The position numbers and the translations under genes were made by a program. A stretch of DNA of 64,000 nucleotides from Salinisphaera orenii subsp. halophila YIM 95161. Lineage in GTDB: Bacteria; Pseudomonadota; Gammaproteobacteria; Nevskiales; Salinisphaeraceae. The stretch lies in NCBI RefSeq assembly GCF_003732545.1, contig NZ_AYKF01000088.1:57340-121339 (forward strand). The letters are read 5' to 3'. Within the stretch, counting starts at the first letter, position 1; each line of letters begins with the position of its first letter. Under the pieces are notes generated by a model that saw only the letters and a list, made by a program, of their open reading frames with translations, was not told the DNA's origin and searched no databases. Positions 37,009 through 45,325 of the stretch are shown here, piece after piece.

Positions 37009-37308
37009 ATGACGGATTACTGGCGAATCATGACCCAGACCCTGCGCGAGGGCGCGGACTTGCTCGACGAAATGCTCGAGGAAAAAGCCCCGCTGCTGGA
37101 GCGCAACGCCCATTCGTTCGAAGAGCGTCTGGACCAGGAATTCTGGCGCGGCCGCTGCCACCAGGCCCGCGATGTGATGAACGGCCTGGACCGGCTGCTC
37201 GGTGCCGTCGGCGAATCGCGCGAGCCGCGCGGCCCGAGCAGTTCGCAGGACCGGCCGCACCTGTCGGTGGTGGTCGACAACACCCAGCGCGACCACGCCA
37301 CGAAATAG
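37009..37308 (+). CDS. early hypothetical protein between transposase A and B, 99 aa
   Basis: It starts 2 bp after the transposase stop. The N-terminal 65 residues are helical (MTDYWRIMTQTLREGADLLD, RCHQARDVMNGLDRLLGAVG); the C terminus is polar. No family recognised. The position implies expression with the transposition genes. Confidence 0.65.
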   Translation: MTDYWRIMTQTLREGADLLDEMLEEKAPLLERNAHSFEERLDQEFWRGRCHQARDVMNGLDRLLGAVGESREPRGPSSSQDRPHLSVVVDNTQRDHATK

Positions 37309-37389
37309 CCCCCACCGAGCAGCCACTCGGCAGGGGCCCATGACGCGGGCGGATGCCCGCACCACAACGACGAAAAGGAAGCATAGCAA

Positions 37390-38352
37390 ATGAGTGAATC
37401 CAACGTAGTGTCCCTTAACCCCAGCGAGCAGGCCGACCTGATGGCGGCCGTCCGCGACGAGATGGAGGCCGGCAGCCTGAGTCAGGCCGCCGTCGCCCGC
37501 GAGACCGGCCTGTCCGCATCGGCGCTCAACCAGCGTTTGAAGGGCGTGTATCGCGGCGATAACGCGGCCGTGGACGCCAAGCTGTCCCGCTGGCTCGACG
37601 CCCGCCGGGAGCGCCGCAGCGCCGACGCCCAGATGCCCGAGGCGCCGGCCTGGGTGCAGACGCCCAGCGCCCGCCGCATCCGCTCCGCGCTGTCCTACGC
37701 CCAGATCGCCGGCGACATCGCCGTGATCTACGGCGGCGCCGGTGTGGGCAAGACGTCCACCGCCCACGAATACCAGCGCCAGGCCCCCAACGTCTGGATC
37801 GTGACCATGACCCCGGCCACGGCCGTTGTCGGCGCCGCGCTCGAGCGCATCGCCCTGGCCATCGGCCTGCGCCCGTCCGGCCGCGCCTCGCGCATCGAGG
37901 GCGAGATCATCGAGCGCCTCCAGGGTACGCAGGGGCTGCTCATCATCGACGAGGCCCAGCACCTCGCGCCACGTGCCCTTGAGGCCATCCGGTCGCTGCA
38001 GGACGCCACCGGCGTCGGCGTCGCGATCCTCGGAAACCAGGTCGTCTACACCCAGCTCACCGGCGGCAATCGCTCGATCGGATTCGCGCAGCTGTTCTCG
38101 CGCATCGGCAAGCGCGTGTCGCTCAATCGGCCGACCCAGGCCGACGTCGACGCCCTGGCCACGGCCTGGGGCGTGACCGCCACCGACGCGGTCCGGCTGC
38201 TGCGCGATATCGCCAAGAAGCCGGGCGCGTTGCGGGCCGTCACCAAGACCATGCGGCTCGCCTCCATGTTCGCCGCCGGCGCCGATGCCGATGCCGATCA
38301 GCCCACGCTCGAGCACATCCGCTCGGCCTACCGCGACCTCGGGGGCGACTAG
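37390..38352 (+). CDS. MuB-type AAA+ ATPase, target DNA activator
   Basis: A 320-aa protein. The N terminus has a helix-turn-helix (SQAAVARETGLSASALNQRL, residues about 31-50). Walker A is GGAGVGKT at 115-122 and Walker B LLIIDEAQ with Asp187-Glu188; a C-terminal helical domain follows. MuB binds target DNA, delivers it to the transposase and gives immunity around the phage. AAGGAAG precedes the start. Confidence 0.93.
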   Translation: MSESNVVSLNPSEQADLMAAVRDEMEAGSLSQAAVARETGLSASALNQRLKGVYRGDNAAVDAKLSRWLDARRERRSADAQMPEAPAWVQTPSARRIRSALSYAQIAGDIAVIYGGAGVGKTSTAHEYQRQAPNVWIVTMTPATAVVGAALERIALAIGLRPSGRASRIEGEIIERLQGTQGLLIIDEAQHLAPRALEAIRSLQDATGVGVAILGNQVVYTQLTGGNRSIGFAQLFSRIGKRVSLNRPTQADVDALATAWGVTATDAVRLLRDIAKKPGALRAVTKTMRLASMFAAGADADADQPTLEHIRSAYRDLGGD

Positions 38353-38354
38353 TC

Positions 38355-38576
38355 ATGGCACGCATCACCCGAATCCAGGATCACCAGAGCCAATGGACGC
38401 GCCTGCGGGCCGTGTTCGCACCGCGGCCGAACGACGTCCAGTGCCCCGTGCTGGGCGCCATCACGCCGGTCCAGTGCCAGTACCACCGCAATCGTCCGTT
38501 CGTCCCGACGAACGAGTCGCGCGCCCAGCTCGCCCGCACATGCCCCGCGTGCCCGAACAACCCGGAGGCCTCGTAA
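38355..38576 (+). CDS. small Cys-containing early protein, 73 aa
   Basis: It starts 2 bp after MuB. Four Cys and one His in VQCPV, VQCQYH and TCPAC suggest a zinc-binding fold. Basic and Arg-rich. Function unknown. Confidence 0.6.
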   Translation: MARITRIQDHQSQWTRLRAVFAPRPNDVQCPVLGAITPVQCQYHRNRPFVPTNESRAQLARTCPACPNNPEAS

Positions 38577-38932
38577 TGCCCGCCACCCGAGACACCACCT
38601 GCGACCTGATCGAGCGGCCGGCGGCCCCGCGCCCGCGGCGCAGCCCGCTGCAATCGCTGCCGCACGGCGTGGCCCTGATGGAACAGCTGGCCACCGCGCG
38701 TATCGCCGTCGATGCGCTCACCGGCATGGGCTGCCTGATCCGCGCCATCCAGATCACCCCGGACGGCGCCACCATCGCGCTGCACCGCGCCCCGCCGGCC
38801 GGCGTGCTCGAACGCCACGGCGCGCTGGACTACGGCCGGCACGACGCCACCGCCGGCGAGGCCGTGCGCGGCCTGTGCTGGCGCGGCGTGTTCGTCGAAT
38901 GGCCGGTACCGGCGAGCGAGGTGCCGGCATGA
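38576..38932 (+). CDS. early hypothetical protein, 118 aa
   Basis: The ATG overlaps the preceding stop as TAATG. It has a basic N terminus and a central region ALTGMGCLIRAIQITPDGAT, then ALHRAPPAGVLERH; compact and globular-looking. No family recognised. Confidence 0.6.
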   Translation: MPATRDTTCDLIERPAAPRPRRSPLQSLPHGVALMEQLATARIAVDALTGMGCLIRAIQITPDGATIALHRAPPAGVLERHGALDYGRHDATAGEAVRGLCWRGVFVEWPVPASEVPA

Positions 38933-39939
38933 CTGCCCCCGACGTCCGCCAACGCATCTTCGATGCGATCCGGCTCGAGGTGCGCGACGTGCTACACGAC
39001 GCGCCGCGGCCGCTGTCGCCCACCCAGATCGCCGCGCACTGCGAATCCGCGGCCGACGTCAGCGACGTGCGGCCCGTGCTGGCGGCGATGGTCGCCGCCA
39101 ACGAAGCGCGCGCAACGGCAAACGGAGACGGCCACGCCTACAGCGCCCGCACGGTCGCGCCGCAATCGCCGGCCCCCGCGCCCACCGGGCGCCCGCCGAC
39201 CGACATCGGCCAGGCCGTCATCAACGGCATCGCCGACCACAACGCCTGGCTCACCATCGAGGAGCTCGAACGTCGCCTGGATCTCTTTCGCGAGCAGATC
39301 CGCAACGTTGTGCGGAACTCGAAGCGTCTCGTCGGCCGGCCGCGCGCCGGCGCGGCCAATGGCGCTCACGAGTACGGCCTAGCCGAGTGGGCGGCCGAGG
39401 CGCCGGCGACCGACGCACCGGCCGCCGATGCCGAGGCCGCCCCGGCGGCGCCGGCTGCGGAAAAGAAGCCCTCGACCGAACCCAACGGCCGCGCGGCCCG
39501 CGTGATAGCGGCCATCACCGAGGCCGGTGACTTCATCGGCCTCGACGAGCTCGATGCCGCACTCCCCGAGGACGCACGCCAGAAGATCAGCGAAAGCACG
39601 TGTGACCTCGTGACGCGCGGCCGGCTGTTGCGGCGCTACAACGCGGCCGCGAACCGGAGAATCTACGGCCTGCCGGACTGGCCGGAGGTGGCGGATCTTG
39701 CTGTCGCCACGGCCGACGACGCCGAACGCGACGCCCCGGCGGCGCCGATCGAGCCGGGCGAGGCCCGCCTGGGCCACCGTTTCGGGCTCTGGAGCGACGG
39801 CACGCTCGCCATCGAGACCGCCGCCGGCGAGCTCGACCTCCCGCCGGCCGTCACGCACGACCTGATCGCCTACCTCATCCGTGAGCGCGCCCAGGTCATC
39901 CATCTGTTCGACACCGAACTGGAGACCCGCGATGCCTGA
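38929..39939 (+). CDS. early protein with three winged-helix-like repeats, 336 aa
   Basis: ATG 38929 overlaps the preceding stop (ATGA). By eye, three related segments of about 60 residues occur: VRQRIFDAIRLEVRDVLHDA (about 5-70), IGQAVINGIADHNAWLTIEE (about 90-155) and AARVIAAITEAGDFIGLDEL (about 195-260), each a helix-turn-helix-like unit ending in an aromatic Y-x-L/S motif, linked by Ala/Pro-rich spacers. A C-terminal alpha/beta part follows. It may bind DNA at several sites. Function unknown. Confidence 0.6.
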   Translation: MTAPDVRQRIFDAIRLEVRDVLHDAPRPLSPTQIAAHCESAADVSDVRPVLAAMVAANEARATANGDGHAYSARTVAPQSPAPAPTGRPPTDIGQAVINGIADHNAWLTIEELERRLDLFREQIRNVVRNSKRLVGRPRAGAANGAHEYGLAEWAAEAPATDAPAADAEAAPAAPAAEKKPSTEPNGRAARVIAAITEAGDFIGLDELDAALPEDARQKISESTCDLVTRGRLLRRYNAAANRRIYGLPDWPEVADLAVATADDAERDAPAAPIEPGEARLGHRFGLWSDGTLAIETAAGELDLPPAVTHDLIAYLIRERAQVIHLFDTELETRDA

Positions 39940-40282
39940 ACATCTGATCACCCGCGACCGCGTGCTCGAGGCGCTCGCCGGCCACATCGGCGCCGAGCGC
40001 GCCGCGCACGCCGAGGATCTCGTAATCGAGATCACCGAATCGGCCGACGGCATCGATGCCGGCACGCGCCGGCTGCGGCGTGTCGTCGAAGAGCTGCGCA
40101 ACGACGGCCACCACGTCTGCGGCCTGCCGGCGCACGGCTACTACATGGCCGCCGACGAGTCGGATCTGAACGCGACCTGCCAGTACCTCTACAGCCGGTC
40201 GATGACCACGCTGCGCCAGGTCGCCGCGATGAAGCGCGTCTCGCTGCCGGACCTGCGCGGCCAGCTGCGGTTGCCGTCATGA
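39932..40282 (+). CDS. early hypothetical protein, winged-helix-like, 116 aa
   Basis: It starts MPEHLITRDRVLEALAGHIG and contains VVEELRNDGHHVCGLPAHGY followed by YMAADESDLNATCQYLYSRS, the look of a winged helix in a DNA-binding protein. It overlaps its neighbours at both ends. Function unknown. Confidence 0.6.
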   Translation: MPEHLITRDRVLEALAGHIGAERAAHAEDLVIEITESADGIDAGTRRLRRVVEELRNDGHHVCGLPAHGYYMAADESDLNATCQYLYSRSMTTLRQVAAMKRVSLPDLRGQLRLPS

Positions 40283-40425
40283 GGCTGCTCATCGCCGCCA
40301 TCACGCTCACGATGTTCGCGCTCGGCGCGGGCGCGGCCATACAGACGATCGCCTGGGCCACCGGCCACGGTACGCCGACCCAGCACATCCACATCGTCAA
40401 CACCCGCAGCGGGTGCCGGCTGTGA
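40279..40425 (+). CDS. small membrane protein, 48 aa
   Basis: MRLLIAAITLTMFALGAGAA is a single hydrophobic helix; the short tail contains HIHIVNTRSGCRL. ATG overlaps the preceding stop as ATGA and the end overlaps the next GTG, which supports translation despite its small size. Confidence 0.5.
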   Translation: MRLLIAAITLTMFALGAGAAIQTIAWATGHGTPTQHIHIVNTRSGCRL

Positions 40426-40589
40426 CCGGCGCGACCTACCACCTGCGCCGCCGCCACGACGGCCGCGAGGCCGGCACAGTGCGTGTCCGCGCCGACAGCC
40501 CGCGCGCCGCGTTCGAGCGCGTGCGCCGCGAACGGCCGGCCTACGCCCGCGACCAGCTGATCCTGTGCGGAGTGGAGGCGGCGCGATGA
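40422..40589 (+). CDS. small basic protein, 55 aa
   Basis: A GTG start overlaps the preceding stop (GTGA) and the stop overlaps the next ATG (ATGA). MTGATYHLRRRHDGREAGTV onward; basic, no family recognised. Confidence 0.45.
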   Translation: MTGATYHLRRRHDGREAGTVRVRADSPRAAFERVRRERPAYARDQLILCGVEAAR

Positions 40590-41152
40590 AAGCCTGCTGC
40601 CCGACCTGCGGCCAGATCGGCGACCTGATGCAGTTCGTGGCCGAGGGCGACGCCCGCAAGACGATGGCGCTCGCGCTCAAGTGGCCCGCGCCGCTCGCCG
40701 ACGCGCTCGTGCGCTACCTGCAGCTGTTCCAGCCGCCACAGCGCGCGCTCGCATGGAGCCGCGCGCACCGGCTCATGGCCGAGCTGCACGCCGACATCGA
40801 GCGCGGCGCCATCGAACGCCACGGCCGCACCTGGGCCGCGCCCCAGCCGGTCTGGCAGACCGCGTTGCAGACCGTTGTCGCCCGGCGCGACGAGCTCACG
40901 CTGCCGCTCAAGGACCACGCCTACCTCTACGAAATCATCTGCCGCGGCGCGAACAAGGCCGAGGCAGAGACCGAGGACGCACGCGAAAAGCAACGCCGCA
41001 ACCGCGGCGCCCGTGCGGCCGCGGAGCGACGCGAAGCCGATCAGCACGGCGCGCCGGTACCGGCCAAGCCGCCCGGCGGCTCGCTCAAGAACGCGCTCGC
41101 CGAGGCGCGAGCGGCCACGCAATCACCCACGACCGAGGGCAGCGACTCATGA
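40586..41152 (+). CDS. early hypothetical protein with N-terminal zinc ribbon half, 188 aa
   Basis: It starts MKACCPTCGQIGDLMQF (CxxC), followed by a helical middle (ALVRYLQLFQPPQRALAWSR) and a charged, basic C terminus. The layout recalls accessory replication or structural proteins of transposable phages, but no assignment is possible. Confidence 0.6.
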   Translation: MKACCPTCGQIGDLMQFVAEGDARKTMALALKWPAPLADALVRYLQLFQPPQRALAWSRAHRLMAELHADIERGAIERHGRTWAAPQPVWQTALQTVVARRDELTLPLKDHAYLYEIICRGANKAEAETEDAREKQRRNRGARAAAERREADQHGAPVPAKPPGGSLKNALAEARAATQSPTTEGSDS

Positions 41153-41394
41153 CCGACATCACAGAAAGCCGAATCAGCCTCGTGCCGCGCAGCCGCGCGA
41201 ATCGGCTGATCGCCGAGCTGATTAAAGACGCCGAAGCGTCGGGCAATCCGGAGCGCTACTGGACGGACATCCTCGCGCTGGTCGGCAGCTCGATGGCCGC
41301 GCATGTCTCGCACGACGCTGCGATTCGCGCTCAGGCCGGCGTAATCGAGGTCGCGCGCATCCATCGCGACCAGCTTCAAGCCACGAACCACTGA
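41149..41394 (+). CDS. early hypothetical protein, 81 aa
   Basis: ATG overlaps the preceding stop. MTDITESRISLVPRSRANRL then a helical region with LALVGSSMAAHVSHDAAIRA. No family recognised. Confidence 0.55.
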   Translation: MTDITESRISLVPRSRANRLIAELIKDAEASGNPERYWTDILALVGSSMAAHVSHDAAIRAQAGVIEVARIHRDQLQATNH

Positions 41395-41407
41395 ACGGAG
41401 CACCAAG

Positions 41408-42025
41408 ATGTCCGCACAGACGACCGTCCCCGACGGCTACATGCAGAACGCCGCGGGTCATCTGGTCCCCGAAGACCAGGTCCGCGATCACGACAAGCTG
41501 CGCGACAGCGTGGCCACCGACCTCGCCACCCAGGCCATCGCACTGCACGAGCAGCTGCGCCAGTACAAGTGGCAGGCGCTCAGCGACCTGGCCGACCTGG
41601 TCTCGACGGCCGCCACCGAGTACGACGTCAAGATCGGCGGCGACAAGGGCAACCTGTCGATCACCACCTTCGACGGCGCGTACAAGATCCAGCGCGCCGT
41701 CGCCGAGCGCATCGAGTTCACCGAAGAGATCCACGCCGCCAAGGCCATCTTCGACGACTGCATCAAGCGCTGGTCCGAGGGCGCCAACGCCAACCTGCGC
41801 GTGCTGGTCGACCGGGCCTTCCGGACCGACAAGCAAGGCCAGCTCAAGACCACGGCCATCCTCGAGCTGCTGCGCATCGAGATCGAGGACGCCGACTGGC
41901 AGCGCGGCGTCGAGGCGCTCAAGGACAGCATTCAAGTGTCCGGTACCGTGACGTATATCCGCGTTTACAAGCGGGTTAGAGGCGACCGCTACGAGCCGGT
42001 CCCGCTCGATCTGGCGGCGGTTTAG
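41408..42025 (+). CDS. DUF3164-family phage protein
   Basis: A 205-aa protein beginning MSAQTTVPDGYMQNAAGHLV, with the family-typical YKIQRAVAERIEFTEEIHAA and LLRIEIEDADWQRGVEALKD near the end. DUF3164 proteins are common in the early operon of Mu-like phages; their role is unknown. CGGAG lies 10 bases before the ATG. Confidence 0.8.
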   Translation: MSAQTTVPDGYMQNAAGHLVPEDQVRDHDKLRDSVATDLATQAIALHEQLRQYKWQALSDLADLVSTAATEYDVKIGGDKGNLSITTFDGAYKIQRAVAERIEFTEEIHAAKAIFDDCIKRWSEGANANLRVLVDRAFRTDKQGQLKTTAILELLRIEIEDADWQRGVEALKDSIQVSGTVTYIRVYKRVRGDRYEPVPLDLAAV

Positions 42026-42027
42026 CC

Positions 42028-42213
42028 ATGAGCGACCCCATCGAACGCAGTCATTTCTGGGTCTTCGACGACGAGCAGCTCGAGGCCGCGCTCGCCGAGC
42101 ACTGGCCGAACCAGCCCGAGGCCCACGAGCCGCAGAACCTGCCGGACATCGTCCGCGGGTTCCTGCACTCCGCGGCCTGCCAGCGGCGCGACATGCGTCG
42201 CGGCGGCGACTGA
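42028..42213 (+). CDS. small acidic early protein, 61 aa
   Basis: It starts 2 bp after the DUF3164 gene: MSDPIERSHFWVFDDEQLEA. Acidic, with a C-terminal RRDMRRGGD tail. No family recognised. Confidence 0.55.
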   Translation: MSDPIERSHFWVFDDEQLEAALAEHWPNQPEAHEPQNLPDIVRGFLHSAACQRRDMRRGGD

Positions 42214-42373
42214 GCAGAACCGGCCCGGGCGGTCTGAACCCGGGGCTCGTCCAGCCGGCGGTGATGGGCTCATGAAACAACACCGGCAGCCGGGGCGCAG
42301 TGACTCCTTCGCTGCGTGACTCGGCCGTCTGGCCCACGAAACGGGCCACCCATTTGAACCACGGCGACACGAC

Positions 42374-42637
42374 ATGATTGATACCCACGACGAAACCAAG
42401 CCCACGCGCGTCTGGTGCTGCGGCGAATGCGGCGAGCCGCATCGATGGCAAGACGCTGCTGTCGAGTGCTGCACCAATCCGCCCTACGAGGCCTGGGCCT
42501 GCGGCCGCTGCGGCGAGCCGCATACCGAGCACGACAACGCGCGCCTGTGTTGCGTCGACGAACGCGGCGAGCCGCTGCCGCCGAGCGCGGCCGAGCTCGA
42601 GGCCCGGGGCCAGCAGCGATTACCTCTGCCGGCCTAA
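42374..42637 (+). CDS. Cys-rich protein with two zinc-knuckle-like units, 87 aa
   Basis: Two similar units occur: WCCGECGEPHRWQDAAVECC and WACGRCGEPHTEHDNARLCC, each with a CxxCGEPH core and a following Cys pair, so an internal duplication of a metal-binding module. The 160-bp gap before it holds no gene I can support. Function unknown; possibly nucleic-acid binding. Confidence 0.6.
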   Translation: MIDTHDETKPTRVWCCGECGEPHRWQDAAVECCTNPPYEAWACGRCGEPHTEHDNARLCCVDERGEPLPPSAAELEARGQQRLPLPA

Positions 42638-42723
42638 GCGAAACGGTCCCCGAGCACGGCTCGGGCGGCCGTCTGCCGGGCGTGGTGGCCCGGTACTGAT
42701 GAGCAGCCAAACGCGAGCCCGAT

Positions 42724-43239
42724 ATGAGCACACAGCCTACAGCCGAACAGTGGAAAGCCCTCGAAGAAGGACTCTACGGCCCGTTCGGCCGCGCCGAGCT
42801 CGAATGCGACGGCTACACGCTGAGTCTGTGTAAGTTACAGGTCGCAGAGAACCGGCTTGCGATCCAGGTTTTCGTCGACGGTCTATATCGCAGCGAATGG
42901 CACCACACGGACTGCGAGCAGCGGCGCCGGTTCTTTTGCCCGGAGCAGCATGCGGTCTACACCGGCCAATATCGCAAGGCGCTGGCCCGGATGAGCAAGC
43001 GCGCCCGCAAAGACGCGGGCATCGATATCGACGAGAAGTGGACCTCCTACGCAGCCACGTGGCCCCGGTTCGCACCGCTACGTCAGCACCTCAAGCGCGA
43101 GAACGCATCGATCGCGATCGCGAGCGTCAATGGCGCCGCCGCGGCGGCCGCGGTGGCGTTTCGGGCGGAATACGTGCGGTGCCGGCAGACCGGCGAACGG
43201 TTCGACCCGACGTGCATGGATGGGTGGAACGCGCGATGA
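42724..43239 (+). CDS. early hypothetical protein, 171 aa
   Basis: It starts MSTQPTAEQWKALEEGLYGP. A central alpha/beta part (CKLQVAENRLAIQVFVDGLY) is followed by basic helical sequence with MSKRARKDAGIDIDEKWTSY. No domain recognised. It overlaps the next gene by 4 bp. Confidence 0.6.
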   Translation: MSTQPTAEQWKALEEGLYGPFGRAELECDGYTLSLCKLQVAENRLAIQVFVDGLYRSEWHHTDCEQRRRFFCPEQHAVYTGQYRKALARMSKRARKDAGIDIDEKWTSYAATWPRFAPLRQHLKRENASIAIASVNGAAAAAAVAFRAEYVRCRQTGERFDPTCMDGWNAR

Positions 43240-43517
43240 GCACTCGCGACAACATCATCTCGCTGTCCGAGGTTCGCTGGAAATACCACGGCTGCCAGCA
43301 CAAGCGCCTGCGTGTCGACGAGCAGCTCGCGACCGTCGAATGCCGGGACTGCGGCGAGAAGCTTAATCCGGTCCACGTGATCGCGCGCATGGCGAAAGAG
43401 GAATCGCTATGGCGGCGCCGGCTCGACGCGTTGCGCGCGGTGCGCCAGAAGCTCGAAAAACGCCAGCGCTGCAAGTGCGACCACTGCGGCCGAATGACGA
43501 GGATCCACGTCCGATGA
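43236..43517 (+). CDS. small double zinc-ribbon protein, 93 aa
   Basis: MSTRDNIISLSEVRWKYHGC then CQHKRLRVDEQLATVECRDC (C/H and CxxC), and a second pair CKCDHCGRM at the C terminus. The middle is a basic helix. Likely metal-binding; role unknown. Overlaps both neighbours. Confidence 0.6.
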   Translation: MSTRDNIISLSEVRWKYHGCQHKRLRVDEQLATVECRDCGEKLNPVHVIARMAKEESLWRRRLDALRAVRQKLEKRQRCKCDHCGRMTRIHVR

Positions 43518-43942
43518 GCACCCGCAACGCCACGCTCGCCAAGATCCATATCGCCAAGAAAGACCTGGCGTTGGACGACGCGGTCTACCGCGAGATCCTC
43601 TGGACGGTCGCGCGCGTTCGCTCGGCGAAGGATCTGGACGCCCACGGCCGCGATGCCGTGCTGTCGCATTTCAGGTCGCGCGGCTGGAAGCCGAAGGTCG
43701 CGAAGCGGGCGGGCAAGGTGCCGCACAACCGCGATCGCGAGCCGATGCTTCGCAAGATCGAGGCATTGCTGACCGATCAGGGCCTGCCGTGGTCCTACGC
43801 CGACGCGATTGCGCAGCAGATGTTTTCCGTCGAACGCCTCGCGTGGTTGCGCGATGAACAGCAGCTTCGAGCCGTGATCGCAGCACTGGACAAGCGCCGC
43901 CGCCGTATCCCGGACCGCGGCCCCGAGCCGCCCGCCGCATGA
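43514..43942 (+). CDS. gemA: GemA-family protein (Mu gp16, DUF1018)
   Basis: A 142-aa protein reading TRNATLAKIHIAKKDLALDD then YREILWTVARVRSAKDLDAH, the GemA hallmark; RDREPMLRKIEALLTDQGLP and SYADAIAQQMFSVERLAWL match the C-terminal part. GemA modulates host gene expression and DNA topology in Mu. It lies directly before the Mor-type activator, as in Mu. Confidence 0.88.
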   Translation: MSTRNATLAKIHIAKKDLALDDAVYREILWTVARVRSAKDLDAHGRDAVLSHFRSRGWKPKVAKRAGKVPHNRDREPMLRKIEALLTDQGLPWSYADAIAQQMFSVERLAWLRDEQQLRAVIAALDKRRRRIPDRGPEPPAA

Positions 43943-44334
43943 ACACACCGATCGACACCGACTATCTGCCGACCGTCGCCCGCGAGATCGCGGCGGTCAT
44001 CGGCATGGCGGCGACCTGCGACCTGATCGCCGCGCGCGGCGGGACGCGGCTGTACGTGCCGGCGCAGCTCACGCCCGAGCACGCGCTGAACCGCGAGATC
44101 GGCGCCGAGGCCGCCGCCAAGCTCGTCGAGATTTACGGCGGTGATACCCTCGACATGCCGCGCGCCCACGCTGCGACGCGCGCCGCGTTGCACCGCACGA
44201 TCGTGGCCCGCTATATTGACGGCGCCTCGGCCGCCCAGCTGGCCCGCGACTACGGCGTCACGGAGCGCTGGGTCTACGCGCTCGCCGCCCGCCGGCGCGA
44301 GGCCCTCGCCAGCCGCCAGGATTCGCTGTTCTAG
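43939..44334 (+). CDS. Mor/C-family middle/late transcription activator
   Basis: A 131-aa protein. The dimerisation part reads LYVPAQLTPEHALNREIGAE, and the C-terminal helix-turn-helix VARYIDGASAAQLARDYGVT with ERWVYALAARRREAL is typical of Mor. It would bind a dyad just upstream of -10 elements lacking a -35 and recruit RNA polymerase. Two identical dyads (44345 and 53789) lie before the two late blocks; the first starts 11 bp after this gene. Confidence 0.88.
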   Translation: MNTPIDTDYLPTVAREIAAVIGMAATCDLIAARGGTRLYVPAQLTPEHALNREIGAEAAAKLVEIYGGDTLDMPRAHAATRAALHRTIVARYIDGASAAQLARDYGVTERWVYALAARRREALASRQDSLF

Positions 44335-44344
44335 CACGGCCCCG

Positions 44345-44364
44345 CTGAACCCCTTCAGCTAATC
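44345..44364 (+). promoter_or_regulatory. late promoter element 1 (Plys-like), dyad CTGAA-CCCC-TTCAG
   Basis: CTGAACCCCTTCAGCTAATC is repeated base for base at 53789-53808. The dyad CTGAA/TTCAG with a 4-bp spacer is followed by CTAATC, a possible -10 part. No -35 is evident, as expected of an activator-dependent Mu-type promoter. Position: directly before the lysozyme gene. Confidence 0.75.
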
Positions 44365-44396
44365 CCGCCCCGGGCTCGGCGCCGACACTGGCGCCC

Positions 44397-44969
44397 ATGC
44401 AGCAGACCAGTCTCACCGTCATCGCCAAGCGCCTCGGGCGCGAATACGACATCCCCGCGGCCATCGTGCTCGGCGTGATTCAGGTCGAATCCGCAGGCAA
44501 CGAATGGGCGACGCGCTTCGAGCGGCACTATCGCTGGTGCTGGGATGTCCGCGCCGGCAAGCCGTTCACGGCCTCCGCCGCGGCCGCACGCCGGACCGAC
44601 GCGCCCGACGGTTTCCACGGCACGAACGATGCCCACGGCGGCTATTACAGCTCCGCGGACACCGAGTGGAACCAGCAGAAGACGAGCTGGGGCCCGATGC
44701 AGATCATGGGCGCGGTCGCCCGCGAGCACGGCTACGACGGCCCGCTGCCACGGCTGTGCGATCCACTGATCGGCATCGACTACGGCTGCCGCCATCTCGC
44801 CCGCCTGCGGGATCGATTCATCGATCGCCACGGCTGGGCCGGCGTGCTGGACGCCTACAACGACGGCACCGCCCGCATCGAGCGCCCCCACGACTACCCG
44901 CACAAGGTCGCCGCGACCAGTCCAGGCGCCGAGGCCGAGATATTCCCAAAAGCCCGGGGCGCGTCGTGA
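44397..44969 (+). CDS. phage lysozyme/lytic transglycosylase (endolysin)
   Basis: A 190-aa SLT-type enzyme: the catalytic glutamate is in GVIQVESAGNEWATR, the following SWGPMQIMGAVAREHGYDG is the conserved second motif, and VLDAYNDGTARIERP the third. It cleaves peptidoglycan at lysis. There is no signal peptide, so export depends on the holin-like proteins encoded next. First gene after late promoter element 1. Confidence 0.88.
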   Translation: MQQTSLTVIAKRLGREYDIPAAIVLGVIQVESAGNEWATRFERHYRWCWDVRAGKPFTASAAAARRTDAPDGFHGTNDAHGGYYSSADTEWNQQKTSWGPMQIMGAVAREHGYDGPLPRLCDPLIGIDYGCRHLARLRDRFIDRHGWAGVLDAYNDGTARIERPHDYPHKVAATSPGAEAEIFPKARGAS

Positions 44970-45032
44970 TGCACGGCGCGCCCTGGCTGACGCGGCTCTG
45001 GTCTGTATTCGAGCGCCCGAGCGGTGGCCGCC

Positions 45033-45218
45033 ATGACTGAGCTCATCGCATGGCTCGTCGCGTGGCTTGTCGCGCTCGGCGCGCCGTCGCTGCTGATCAT
45101 CTGTGCCCGGCCGGGCGACGACCGCGCCGCGCTGGTGGGGCTGGCGCTGTGGTGCTACGGCGTCGTGGCGCTGGCCGCCGGGGCCGTGCTGCGGCTGGCC
45201 TGGTGGGCCGTCACATGA
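45033..45218 (+). CDS. holin-like small membrane protein, 61 aa
   Basis: MTELIAWLVAWLVALGAPSL and LVGLALWCYGVVALAAGAVL form two transmembrane helices with a short charged loop. Position after the endolysin fits a holin or antiholin. A GTG at 45024 is an alternative start. Confidence 0.6.
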   Translation: MTELIAWLVAWLVALGAPSLLIICARPGDDRAALVGLALWCYGVVALAAGAVLRLAWWAVT

Positions 45219-45313
45219 CCGCCCTGGGGCTGATCGTCCGGCTGCCGCGCATTGCCCATGCGGCCCTGATCGCGTTGTGCACGCTTTTCCATGCCGCCGT
45301 GAGCGGCCCTTGA
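45215..45313 (+). CDS. very small hydrophobic peptide, 32 aa
   Basis: ATG overlaps the preceding stop (ATGA). MTALGLIVRLPRIAHAALIA contains one hydrophobic stretch. It lies within the lysis block; expression is uncertain. Confidence 0.35.
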   Translation: MTALGLIVRLPRIAHAALIALCTLFHAAVSGP

Positions 45314-45325
45314 ACGGAGCTCACT

